Shown in pieces: positions 34,363-43,328 of a stretch of DNA of 64,000 bases (its first letter is position 1; each line of letters starts with the position of its first letter). This stretch comes from Caldicellulosiruptor hydrothermalis 108. GTDB taxonomy: Bacteria > Bacillota > Thermoanaerobacteria > Caldicellulosiruptorales > Caldicellulosiruptoraceae. Under the pieces are notes generated by a model. That model was not told where the DNA came from and made no database searches. It saw nothing but the letters and a program-made list of their open reading frames with translations. The DNA lies in assembly GCF_000166355.1 (NCBI RefSeq), contig NC_014652.1, positions 2,590,501-2,654,500 of the forward strand, given 5' to 3'. Both the position numbers and the translations under genes were made by a program.

Positions 34363-36265
34363 TATCAACAACCTCCTCACTATTTTCTACTTTTTCATCT
34401 TTTTCGCTTCCAAGCAGTCCATTTACAAAGCTGTACCCCAGTGCACAAAAATTGTCTCTGTCATTTATACACGACACAAACAAAGCAGGAACTTCCATGT
34501 TATAGCTCATATAGGTTCTAATAATCAGGTTCATAAATGTATTTACGTCGCCAATTCTGAGTGCAGAAATTAGTCTGTAAGCAAGGCTGGTTATTTTGTT
34601 TTCAGCTTTTGAGGCCAAGAACTTTTTCTTTAGCTCCTGACCAAAGAAATACATTTTCCACAACCATTTTTCATCCATTAACTCTCCACCTCTTTTTATA
34701 CTTTTTAAATATTTATATGTAAGGATGTTATACATTTGGAGTCTATGAGGAGAAAGATTTGTATTTATTTTGGAATTTGGTTTTTTGGAACTCAAATATT
34801 GCCCTTCTAAGAATGATAAAAATTGAAAACTCAATGTATTATTCAAAAATCTTTGCATAAATTCGCTGAAAGGATAAATATTATTATCTTTGAAATTTAT
34901 AAAGCTTCCTGTAATCTTTTCAAAGATATCAAAATTTGAATTTATAAATTCTGCTTTCTGTTTTGTAATACTAAAACCATAAAGCTTTGGTGTTACAGAA
35001 GAAGTTAAATCTATTTCGATGAACATAACATTGGCTAATCTAAACTTACTTTCTTCTTTTAATTTCAATAACAAATAATCATTGATAAAATTCAAAATTC
35101 CTTTTTCCTTTAATATATTTTCTTCCCTTGACATCATTTCCATAAATAGCTTATTTGTTTTATAGAGCTCCAACACAGAGGTATTCCTATCTACAAAATA
35201 AAACTTTTTGGTTTGCTTTTTGTTTTGCCCTATTCTAAATTCGGTCAATCCTGCAAATATGCAAAAGTATATCAATTCACAAATCTCACAAATGGGCAGC
35301 TGCGGCTTGAAATTCCAGAAAAAATTTTTGTTGTCTTTATTAGCACCCAGAAAGCTTACAAGCCCAGTGTCTAATAAAGCATCCTTTTTAGCAGGTCTTA
35401 AGCCACAAAAGATGCAGGTATGATGTTTGTCCTGTTTATTTGTTCTTTCGATTATAGGGCCTTCAAAATCATTATAAAATACAAATTTACTTTTTTCAGG
35501 AAGATACTTGAGTATGTTTATTATATTTTTAATAAATTCCTCAAACCTTTCTGTATCGGGGATGCCTTCAGAATTTACTTGCATCTCAGATATTTGTATG
35601 TTTTCACTATTGTAATACTTTGATATTTTTTCCGTTAATTCCTCCGCTTCTTGTAGAAATTTACTTATTTTTCTCTCAATATCTTTATGTAATTTTTTAT
35701 TCTTAAGCTCATCCAATAGCTTCTCGCCTTTCTTTATGAACTTTTCAATTGAGTTTTCATTTTGCAAAAAACTTTTTTGCCCATAAATGGAGCTTATGGT
35801 TGCTAAGTACGTTTTGACGTCATATTCAATAAACTCTTGTTTGTTCTCATTTAACAATCCAATTATTTGAGTAACATATTGCTCGGCATCATCCTTGCTA
35901 AAATTTCTTGGCAAAGCTATATTCTGTGTGTCTGCTAATTGTTTTAATTTTGAAAAACCATCCACTCTTTTTTTAAAATTGCTTACCTCTTGTTTTAAGT
36001 TTTTATCAAATTCATTATCTTTCAGTTTTTGCAATAATTTATTCCCCAAATCAATCAACTCATCTGTTCGTGGATACCTCTGGTAAGCTTTTTTGAAAAA
36101 CTTGTCTGAAAACCCTTGCAAACTGTTTATATCAAACTCAATGTAGTTTGGCCCGACTGTTATGATATTTTGAGAAGCTATATCTTCTCCATCCAGCATA
36201 ATCTCAATAAAACCAATAATTCCTGCATTATAAGCCCAGTCGCCCAAATATACCCTCTCTACCAT
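34355..36265 (-). CDS. cas8b: Cascade large subunit Cas8b (Cst1 type)
   Basis: 636 residues from ATG at 36265, which is 11 bases after AAAGGGG and gives the usual start VYLGDWAYNAGIIGFI. A longer frame to 36319 would overlap cas6. A zinc finger is visible as CIFCG and, about 45 residues on, CEIC, the feature of the Cst1 group. The 60-270 region is lysine-rich and helical. Cas8b recognises the PAM. The pairing with a Cst2-type Cas7 places the system in the Tneap variant of I-B. Confidence 0.9.
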   Translation of the reverse strand: MVERVYLGDWAYNAGIIGFIEIMLDGEDIASQNIITVGPNYIEFDINSLQGFSDKFFKKAYQRYPRTDELIDLGNKLLQKLKDNEFDKNLKQEVSNFKKRVDGFSKLKQLADTQNIALPRNFSKDDAEQYVTQIIGLLNENKQEFIEYDVKTYLATISSIYGQKSFLQNENSIEKFIKKGEKLLDELKNKKLHKDIERKISKFLQEAEELTEKISKYYNSENIQISEMQVNSEGIPDTERFEEFIKNIINILKYLPEKSKFVFYNDFEGPIIERTNKQDKHHTCIFCGLRPAKKDALLDTGLVSFLGANKDNKNFFWNFKPQLPICEICELIYFCIFAGLTEFRIGQNKKQTKKFYFVDRNTSVLELYKTNKLFMEMMSREENILKEKGILNFINDYLLLKLKEESKFRLANVMFIEIDLTSSVTPKLYGFSITKQKAEFINSNFDIFEKITGSFINFKDNNIYPFSEFMQRFLNNTLSFQFLSFLEGQYLSSKKPNSKINTNLSPHRLQMYNILTYKYLKSIKRGGELMDEKWLWKMYFFGQELKKKFLASKAENKITSLAYRLISALRIGDVNTFMNLIIRTYMSYNMEVPALFVSCINDRDNFCALGYSFVNGLLGSEKDEKVENSEEVVDNE

Positions 36266-36293
36266 CTCTAAATATTCCCCTTTGCTATCTTGT

Positions 36294-37079
36294 TTATCTT
36301 GCCACCTCAACAAATCCAAAACCTTGGCCCCGTCTAAATCCTATGCCGTTTTGATACAGCTCCTTTAAATCCTCCGGGTCTCCTGATAGTTCAAACAAAC
36401 CAGAAAATCCTGTCAAAAACATTATATCTTTGCCTGTTGTTTCAACAAACTCAGAAATTCTGTGTTTTACAACCGTCTTTTGAATATTTATTGGTCTGAA
36501 AGTCAACCTTTTTTGCAGTCCTTTGTTTTGTCCTCTCAAAAGACGAATATTTCTTATCTCAAAGTCAACAACATCGTTTAACACTTCTTCAAAATCCTTA
36601 CTAAAAGGTAAAACTGGCACCTTTTTGTTACCTTCTTTTTTCTCAATTAAAACTGGTGCAAATGTTTTGAACGTCATCGTTGAGCTAAATTGTTCTGGTT
36701 CTCTTACCAAATACATTCTCTTCAGTTTAATCTTGCAGCTCTCTGTTAAGTCGTATGGATAGAGGCGATTGTTGAGTAAGCTATTGTACATGTTTACAAA
36801 AAACTCATAGTCAGATGTGGAAATATTTAGCATAATATCTCCTCTGAAAGAAACGGTATCATCTTGGAAGTTCATATTGGGAAGATTTACTGCAAAGACA
36901 AAAGGCTTTTGCCACTTATTCTTTTTTTCACCCCACCAGTAAATTCTATTAAAGTAGTCTTTGTCATACAGCGAAAGTGCTCTTTTTAAAAAGCTCATGA
37001 AAATAGTTCTGTAATAGACAGGAAGATTATGTACCTCACTTTGATTTTCACTCACTTCAAAAATGAACTTTGCTCTCAC
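36294..37079 (-). CDS. cas6: CRISPR endoribonuclease Cas6
   Basis: 261 residues from GTG at 37079, which lies 9 bases after AAAGGTGGG; the longer frame from 37112 would swallow that site. Cas6 cuts pre-crRNA within the repeat. The C terminus carries the glycine-rich loop GIGFRRGQGFGFVEVAR of the RAMP fold, and a histidine candidate for catalysis lies in the N-terminal half. It is the first gene of the cas operon and reads toward the array 8 kb away. Confidence 0.93.
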   Translation of the reverse strand: MRAKFIFEVSENQSEVHNLPVYYRTIFMSFLKRALSLYDKDYFNRIYWWGEKKNKWQKPFVFAVNLPNMNFQDDTVSFRGDIMLNISTSDYEFFVNMYNSLLNNRLYPYDLTESCKIKLKRMYLVREPEQFSSTMTFKTFAPVLIEKKEGNKKVPVLPFSKDFEEVLNDVVDFEIRNIRLLRGQNKGLQKRLTFRPINIQKTVVKHRISEFVETTGKDIMFLTGFSGLFELSGDPEDLKELYQNGIGFRRGQGFGFVEVAR

Positions 37080-37128
37080 GTGTAATATCCCACCTTTTTT
37101 TAATATTCGCATCAGTTTGTCATTAAAT

Positions 37129-37157
37129 ATTATATTTCGACATTAATTGCTAAAATC
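37129..37157 (-). promoter_or_regulatory. Weak candidate promoter of the cas operon
   Basis: TATAAT lies at 37134-37129 on the minus strand about 50 bases upstream of the cas6 start. No good -35 box is found at 16-18 bases, so this is tentative. Confidence 0.35.
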
Positions 37158-37345
37158 CTTCTTTATTTTTGAAAAATTTTTAAATTTTTAGATGCTTGAA
37201 AGATAGTTTATGGCTTAAATTTGTTCTCATATTTTCTTATTCTATCTCAAAATTGCTCTGAGTTTTTAAAGTAAAAAATTTTTTGAAACCTTTTATCATT
37301 TTCTGCTACTATATTTATAGCTAAATCTCTTTTGGAGTGAAAAAT

Positions 37346-38674
37346 ATGGAGAAAGTCAACCAGTTTATTACAAAGTATATATACCTTTTTGCAATAACAA
37401 GCCTTGTCTTTCCAATATTTATTATGTTTTCTTCCATGGTAGCTCCAATAGATTTGTCAAATGTATTTTTGGCATTTGTGGTTATGGACATTTTGTTCTT
37501 GCTAATACCACATCTTATTCGCGCAAAAAGCCAGGGAATGTGGGAAAAGATTTTAAATATCCTGTTTATAATAGTAGTCCCCCAAGGTTTTGCATTAATT
37601 GTGTTAAAGCCCTATGGTTTTTTTGAAATGTTTCTCGGTCAAGTTTTTTGCATGGGACTTTATATACACTCATATTTAATATTCGAAAAAGATCAGGTCT
37701 CCCTATCACTGGGATCAATCTTAGCAGGTCTTTGGGCTATAATAATAGTGGGAGCAGTCTCAAGTTTTATGAACATACCAAGAAATATTACAAACCAATA
37801 CACTACTTATTCAATAATATTTTTGGTGACAAGCATTTATCTTATAAACAGGGTTAACTTGGAAAATCTGCTGAGCAGAAGATATAGAAGAAAAAATAGC
37901 ATATCAAACAGTATAAGTTATATTAACCTCTTCTTGAGCATTGGATTCATAGTGATACTTCTTCTTCTTTTCAAGTTCAAAGGGCTCGCACCATACGTTG
38001 TTGCATTTATTGTGGAAACAATAAATTTTGTGCTTAAGGTTATAAAGAAGATCCTTGACTTTTTAAACTCTTTGTTTGCCACAACAAAACCACAGACAGA
38101 TACAAAAAATGGATTAGAAGAATTTCTAAAAAACATGAGACCAGCAAAAAAGAGCTTGTTTGCTCAAATCCTTGACTTTATTGGTTATGTTCTTGCATTG
38201 TCAATTTTGGGATTTTTGATATACAAGACGTTTGGGATTTTTGTAAATATATTGAAACAGATGATGGCAAACTTTTTGATCTTTTTAAATAGTATTGCTG
38301 GCAATCTTCAGATCGAAGAAAGAGGGCAAAACTACACAGATGTGAAGACATTCATCTTTGCAAAAAAATCCCCTCATCAAAAATTAAAAAATGCCAGAGC
38401 AAAAAGAGTAAGCTTTGAGAAAATAAACGATTTAAACCTGCGACTTCGAATCATCTTTAAACTCACAATGGAATATTTCCATCACAGGAAAAATTATGTG
38501 CTCAAAAGCTCTTACACCCCACTTGAGATGGGAAAGACTATCTCAAAAGGTGAACTTTTAAATGCTGATGTTGTAAACAAGCTTGTTGAAGAATATAACA
38601 AAGTTAGATATAACAGGGAATACAAGGTATTGTCTACCGAAAACTTTGAACGTTTTTTGAAAAACCTCAAATAG
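37346..38674 (+). CDS. DUF4129-type multi-span membrane protein
   Basis: 442 residues from ATG at 37346, 8 bases after GGAG. About six hydrophobic segments fill residues 10-225, followed by a further pair near 270-310 and a cytosolic tail. The tail (LRIIFKLTMEYFHHRKNYVLKSSYTPLEMG to the end) resembles the DUF4129 domain found at the C terminus of transglutaminase-like and related membrane proteins. The function is unknown. It is divergent from the cas operon and upstream of two secreted deacetylase-like proteins on the same strand. Confidence 0.75.
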   Translation: MEKVNQFITKYIYLFAITSLVFPIFIMFSSMVAPIDLSNVFLAFVVMDILFLLIPHLIRAKSQGMWEKILNILFIIVVPQGFALIVLKPYGFFEMFLGQVFCMGLYIHSYLIFEKDQVSLSLGSILAGLWAIIIVGAVSSFMNIPRNITNQYTTYSIIFLVTSIYLINRVNLENLLSRRYRRKNSISNSISYINLFLSIGFIVILLLLFKFKGLAPYVVAFIVETINFVLKVIKKILDFLNSLFATTKPQTDTKNGLEEFLKNMRPAKKSLFAQILDFIGYVLALSILGFLIYKTFGIFVNILKQMMANFLIFLNSIAGNLQIEERGQNYTDVKTFIFAKKSPHQKLKNARAKRVSFEKINDLNLRLRIIFKLTMEYFHHRKNYVLKSSYTPLEMGKTISKGELLNADVVNKLVEEYNKVRYNREYKVLSTENFERFLKNLK

Positions 38675-38748
38675 CTTTATTACTTCAAACTTGCATACAA
38701 AAAGCAAAATCCGAATAAGTTATTTATTGAGAGGTTAAAGCTTTAATT

Positions 38749-39612
38749 TTGAGAAAGCAGATGAGATTTAAAAGATATATTCTTGTGATAATAGAAAGAA
38801 CAAAGCTAAGCAAGTTCTTTATACCCTTTCTTGCTCTTTTTTGCGGTGCTGCTCTGCTTTTAGTGTATCTTTTTTACAATCCAAAACCTAAAATAAAAGA
38901 AGCTGCCAGCCAAACACTATCTTATGTTGCTATCATTTTTGAAGATGCTGGAATGGATGAGGAAGAAGTACAAAAGCTTTTGAGTATAAACGTACCATTT
39001 GACATTGCTATTATTCCTTTTTTGCCCTTTTCAAATAAGATATCTCTTACCTCCCATGAAAAGGGAAAGGAAGTTATTCTTCATCTTTCAATGGAACCTG
39101 AAGAGGAAAGTACAATTTGGCTTTGCCCGCGAAGTATAATGAATGCAACCCCAGATGATGAGATTGAAAAAATTTTCAAAGATGCTCTGGCAAATGTGGC
39201 AAATAGCAAAGGACTGAGTATTCATCTTGGTACACTTGTCTGCAAAAATGAAAGAATAGTAAAAAAGCTTTCTACCATTGCAAAGGAAAATAATTTGTTT
39301 ATAGTAGACTCTACCTTTTCCTCAGAGTCACTCTTTGCAAAAATAGGAAAGCAGATGGGACTTCAAGTAGTCATCCCAGACATTGTACTTGATTCAAGAA
39401 ATGAGCTAAAACCAATACAAGACAAGTTCAATCTTCTTTTTAACATAGCAAAGAAGAAAGGATTTGCAGTGGCAATAGGTCACCTTGGGACAGATGGTGG
39501 CATCACAACAATTGAAGCATTCAAGCAGGCCATTCAAAAGGCTGAAAAAGAAAATATAAAGTTTGTATTTGTCTCAGAGATTTTAAAGCTTCAAAAGGAA
39601 AATATTAAGTAA
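38749..39612 (+). CDS. Divergent polysaccharide deacetylase (YibQ/DUF610 family)
   Basis: 287 residues. A single N-terminal transmembrane helix (about 21-43) anchors it outside the membrane. The YibQ-type domain shows VAIIFEDAGMDEEEV (in place of the usual IIDDLG), VPFDIAIIPFLPFS, SIHLGTLVCKN, FIVDSTFSS and AIGHLGTDGGITTIEAF. The start is TTG at 38749 (AGAGG 14 bases before it) or ATG at 38761. It lies just ahead of another deacetylase-like secreted protein. Confidence 0.82.
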   Translation: MRKQMRFKRYILVIIERTKLSKFFIPFLALFCGAALLLVYLFYNPKPKIKEAASQTLSYVAIIFEDAGMDEEEVQKLLSINVPFDIAIIPFLPFSNKISLTSHEKGKEVILHLSMEPEEESTIWLCPRSIMNATPDDEIEKIFKDALANVANSKGLSIHLGTLVCKNERIVKKLSTIAKENNLFIVDSTFSSESLFAKIGKQMGLQVVIPDIVLDSRNELKPIQDKFNLLFNIAKKKGFAVAIGHLGTDGGITTIEAFKQAIQKAEKENIKFVFVSEILKLQKENIK

Positions 39613-39704
39613 TTTTAATTGAATCTTTCTTTTTATCGCAATATAATTAATATTCAGGACCACAAAAGAATAAGAAGCGGAAAGGAGATAAAAGAATAAA
39701 AGAC

Positions 39705-41927
39705 ATGAAGAAAAACCTTGTTGCAGTTTTGATAACATTTGTCTTTTTCATAAATCTATTTTCTTTTATCAAGGTACAAGCATTGCAGAGCGCACCAGAA
39801 AAGCATCTATTCTCCGTAAAGCCAAAAGGAAACTATATTGAGATTTTGAAAGGCAGTCAAGTTGTTGCCAAGATATTGCCACCCGAACTGTTAAATGAAT
39901 CTCCAGCAAAAAAGGAAGAGACCCAAACAATTCTGCTGCCGTTTATTGAAAATGGAGCAGTTAACTGGAGGTTTGAAAAAAATGAACCTTCAGACCTTTT
40001 ATTTTTGTCAGACGGTAAAAATAATACTTTAAAGCTCAACTTTCACACATTTGACGTCTTTTATAAAATAACATCACCATATATCGATCTCAAAGACGAA
40101 TATCAATCTGCCCAGCTTACCTTCAACTACAACTGTGAATTTAAAAGATCTCCCCAGCTCAAAGACGATGAAACCATCAACGTAGAAATCTCTATTTTTT
40201 CTGAAAACAAAACAAAAATACTTGTGCTTCCTGAAAAGATAAAAGTAACTTCTGGCAGAGGAACATTTAAAACCTCTTTTTCTATCCCGGTGGATAGCAG
40301 GTATATAAGCTTTGAGATTTCTCAGACAAGCCGCAATCTTATAAGCTGTGAGTTTGAAAATTTCAAGATAACCCTTGTAAAACCCTCAAAGTACACCTTC
40401 TTGCTGAAAAACGTTCAGGTTTACAACAACTATATTCAGCAGGAGTTTGAAAATAGTTTCCAAAAGTTTACCAGAAAAATATTTGTATCTTCCTCGCAGG
40501 ATGTTATAAATGTTGAAGAGAGTTTAAAGTCTAAAGAAGATCATCAAGTTTTCAAAGAAGATTCCATAGTTGAATTTGAGTCAAGACCTATTTTTATCTT
40601 AAAAAGAGATTACAAGCTCGAAAAATTCACAAAACCTATGTATGTTACAGACTCTCTTTCAGATTTTTATTTAAAGCTTGAGAACTGTGCCATAGGTTAT
40701 GCAAACAATTATGATTCAATCGAAGCATATAACCTTAAAAATAAGGCAAATGTGTTTATGTTTCTTTCAAATTCTGATGATATAAAGTATTTTGTGATTG
40801 GGAAAAACAAAGAACATATATACACCACTACACAGCTTTTTAGAAAAGGATTTGAAAAGACATATGTGTATTCCATCTTTCCTGCAGGATACACATATTC
40901 GATAAAATCAAGGTCACCCAACGCCACAAAAGCTATTTTAATCTTTTCTCATCACTCTGACTCAAACATGATATCAATCATAAAAGCCATGATGTTTGGC
41001 ACAACAGATACCAAAGACCCTTCTTATATGAAAAAGGGATTTGTAGGATATAAAATACCAATAACATGGGGATTCTTCTACAAATCAGTAAAGGGAATAC
41101 CTGGATTTGATAATCCAGAGTACAGAAAACTCATAGAATTTTTGGCTCAAAAGAAAATAGAGGTGGCTTTGCACACAGCATCACCAGTTGCTAAAGAAAA
41201 TACTGTTGAGCTTATAAAAAAAGCACTGGAAGATACAAGCTATTTAAAGCTTGATGACTGGATTGACCACAGTCTATCTGACGGCACACGAAGTGCAGCT
41301 TTAAAAAGCGAAGGTGCTATTCATGGTAGCAAAAACTATTCGTTTGACCTTTTCTTGAAACACGGGTACAAATACTGCTGGTCATACCTTGACGTAAAGC
41401 TTGACACGCTCAATATGCTTCAGCCTGACAAGGTTACATGGCATCCGCAGATTTTTTTCAAGAACTATAACTTTGGAGAAGGTGATTCGCTGTACCAGTG
41501 GAACTCAGCAAGATTCAGAAATCTTCCAAAGATGCTTTCTTCATCCCAGCTTGACAAACTTATAAATGAAAATGGAGTGTGTATCATCCACGACTATTTT
41601 GCACATCCTATGCAGAAAAACAAACTTTTTATTGTAAAGAACAAAAAGGTGTATATCTCCCCGCAGTTTGACAAAAGTCTAAGACTTGTCTCAAACCTCA
41701 TGAGCAAAAAACTTTTGTGGGTACCAACAGTAAAAGAGTTTATCGACTATGAAATAGCTCTCAAAAACGTGCAAATAACGCCGCTTGACTCAACAACCCT
41801 TGTTGTGGACAACAAAAACTACTCTGAAATAAAAGGTTTTACATTAATTACTCTTTTACCAAATGGTCAGGAAAAAAGAACCACAGTTAATCTGCTTCCA
41901 GGTGTAAATCTCATTACAATACCATAA
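39705..41927 (+). CDS. Secreted polysaccharide-deacetylase-like protein
   Basis: 740 residues with a clear signal peptide (KKNLVAVLITFVFFINLFSF, cleavage near VQA). Residues 30-400 look beta-rich. The C-terminal third (about 425-680) has the order of motifs of a NodB-like barrel: AILIFSHHSDSN, IPITWGFFY, VALHTASPV, DDWIDHSLSDGTR, HPQIFFK and VCIIHDYFAHP. The replacement of normal metal ligands means activity is uncertain. ATG 39705 is used; AAAGGAGAT lies upstream. It ends in a strong hairpin shared with spoVG. Confidence 0.7.
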   Translation: MKKNLVAVLITFVFFINLFSFIKVQALQSAPEKHLFSVKPKGNYIEILKGSQVVAKILPPELLNESPAKKEETQTILLPFIENGAVNWRFEKNEPSDLLFLSDGKNNTLKLNFHTFDVFYKITSPYIDLKDEYQSAQLTFNYNCEFKRSPQLKDDETINVEISIFSENKTKILVLPEKIKVTSGRGTFKTSFSIPVDSRYISFEISQTSRNLISCEFENFKITLVKPSKYTFLLKNVQVYNNYIQQEFENSFQKFTRKIFVSSSQDVINVEESLKSKEDHQVFKEDSIVEFESRPIFILKRDYKLEKFTKPMYVTDSLSDFYLKLENCAIGYANNYDSIEAYNLKNKANVFMFLSNSDDIKYFVIGKNKEHIYTTTQLFRKGFEKTYVYSIFPAGYTYSIKSRSPNATKAILIFSHHSDSNMISIIKAMMFGTTDTKDPSYMKKGFVGYKIPITWGFFYKSVKGIPGFDNPEYRKLIEFLAQKKIEVALHTASPVAKENTVELIKKALEDTSYLKLDDWIDHSLSDGTRSAALKSEGAIHGSKNYSFDLFLKHGYKYCWSYLDVKLDTLNMLQPDKVTWHPQIFFKNYNFGEGDSLYQWNSARFRNLPKMLSSSQLDKLINENGVCIIHDYFAHPMQKNKLFIVKNKKVYISPQFDKSLRLVSNLMSKKLLWVPTVKEFIDYEIALKNVQITPLDSTTLVVDNKNYSEIKGFTLITLLPNGQEKRTTVNLLPGVNLITIP

Positions 41928-41932
41928 AAACA

Positions 41933-41976
41933 AAAGGGGCTTTAGGAACTGAAACTTTACCTAAAGTCCCTTTTCC
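41933..41976. terminator. Bidirectional terminator between the secreted protein gene and spoVG
   Basis: AAAAGGGGCTTTAGG pairs with CCTAAAGTCCCTTTT (one wobble). The arms carry A and T tracts on both sides, so it can end transcripts from either direction. Confidence 0.8.
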
Positions 41977-41999
41977 TCCTTTTAATTTCAGCTACTATT

Positions 42000-42266
42000 T
42001 TATTCTCCTGCTGAGATAACAGCTTCATACTTCTCAATCACAGCTTTTTGAACCATGTCGCGCGTCTCCTGGTTTATTGGATGAGCAATATCTTTAAACT
42101 CGCCCTCAGGCGTTTTGCGGCTTGGCATAGCAATGAAAAGCCCGTTTTGCCCCTCGATAATCTTAATGTCATGAACAACAAAACAGTTGTCAAATGTCAC
42201 CGATACAATAGCCTTCATTCTTCCTTCGTTTGTAATCTTTCTAATCCTAACATCTGTCACCTGCAT
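42000..42266 (-). CDS. spoVG: Septation/regulatory protein SpoVG
   Basis: 88 residues from ATG at 42266 (GGAGG 9 bases upstream; the longer frame to 42281 includes that site). It begins [10 protein letters not shown] and contains [15 protein letters not shown] and [19 protein letters not shown], the SpoVG signature. In Firmicutes SpoVG is a site-specific nucleic-acid-binding regulator linked to sporulation, septation and surface properties. It lies downstream of purR, as in Bacillus and many Clostridia. Confidence 0.97.
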   Translation of the reverse strand: MQVTDVRIRKITNEGRMKAIVSVTFDNCFVVHDIKIIEGQNGLFIAMPSRKTPEGEFKDIAHPINQETRDMVQKAVIEKYEAVISAGE

Positions 42267-42386
42267 AAGTCCATCCTCCATGTTAAAATTTAGTGTTGTT
42301 ATTTTATATAATTCTCCACTTTTTAATCTTTCCCTTTATCATTTTTAACAAAATTTTCTTTCTATTTGGTGCATTTTGTTTAATTT

Positions 42387-43214
42387 TTATGAAATAACCT
42401 GAGGGTTGATAGAAAAGGTGATTTTTTTATTTTCGGCATTAAGTTCCTCAAGAACTAAGAGGCTTTTGTAATCCACATCCACAGACTTTTTGTCTTTTGT
42501 TGCAATGAGCACTCCAACACCAACCAAGCTCGATTCAAACTCAGAAAGAAGATCTTTCATGCCTCGCACTGTTCCACCGCCGCGCATAAAATCGTCTATA
42601 AACAGAACTTTTGCACCTCTTTTTATAGCTTTTTTTGCCATTGTCATTGTTTCAATCTTACCTGTTGTACCAGAGATATACGAAATATTAACAGTTGACC
42701 CTTCTGTAAACTTGCTTGAGTTTCTTGCAACAACCAAAGGTTTATTGAAATACTGGGCAACATACGATGCCAAAGCTATACCTTTTGCCTCAACAGTGGC
42801 AATGTAATCTATCTCTTTTTCTAAAAATAACCTTACAAGTATTTTGGCTGCCTTTTTTATAATTTCAGGATTAAAGACAATGTCGTTTATATATACAAAC
42901 CCGCCTGACACAATTCTTTCGGGATTTTGCAGCTCATTTTTAAGAAATTCTAAAAACTCCAGCTCCTCCTCTTTTTTCATAACAGGGATGTAATAAACTC
43001 CACCCGCAGCCCCGCTAACTGTTTCAAGCCTTCCCTGTCCTGTCTGCTCAAATATTTGCGATATCAAGTCTATATCCTCACTCAAGGTGGATTTTGCACA
43101 GCTCAGCTTTTCACAAAAAAAAGTGAGACTAAAAAGCTTCATAGGATTTTGCACAAGTGTGCTTGTTATAAAAATGAGCCGTTCTGATTTACCAATCTTT
43201 TGCAAAAAAGACAC
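42387..43214 (-). CDS. purR: Purine operon repressor PurR
   Basis: 275 residues. An N-terminal winged helix (SERLIFITSTLVQNPMKLFSL, then KSTLSEDIDLI) precedes a phosphoribosyltransferase-fold domain with the PRPP-binding loop VLFIDDFMRGGGTVRGM. In Bacillus PurR represses purine genes and is released by PRPP. The placement with spoVG 100 bases downstream is conserved in Firmicutes. Confidence 0.95.
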   Translation of the reverse strand: MSFLQKIGKSERLIFITSTLVQNPMKLFSLTFFCEKLSCAKSTLSEDIDLISQIFEQTGQGRLETVSGAAGGVYYIPVMKKEEELEFLEFLKNELQNPERIVSGGFVYINDIVFNPEIIKKAAKILVRLFLEKEIDYIATVEAKGIALASYVAQYFNKPLVVARNSSKFTEGSTVNISYISGTTGKIETMTMAKKAIKRGAKVLFIDDFMRGGGTVRGMKDLLSEFESSLVGVGVLIATKDKKSVDVDYKSLLVLEELNAENKKITFSINPQVIS

Positions 43215-43311
43215 CTCCAGAAATACAAAAGAACATGGAATACTTTTAATATTAAATATTTATTGAAAATAATTATATCACAACTTCCGAATGATACAAA
43301 AATTTTTTGAG

Positions 43312-43321
43312 CGAACGTTCG
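43312..43321. promoter_or_regulatory. CGAACGTTCG palindrome upstream of purR
   Basis: A 10-bp palindrome preceded by TTTGAG, like the motif at 15372 (TTTGAGC then RAACGTTY). It lies between the GGDEF/EAL gene stop and purR. It could be an operator; the two sites may share a regulator or be coincidental. Confidence 0.35.
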
Positions 43322-43328
43322 AATAGTG

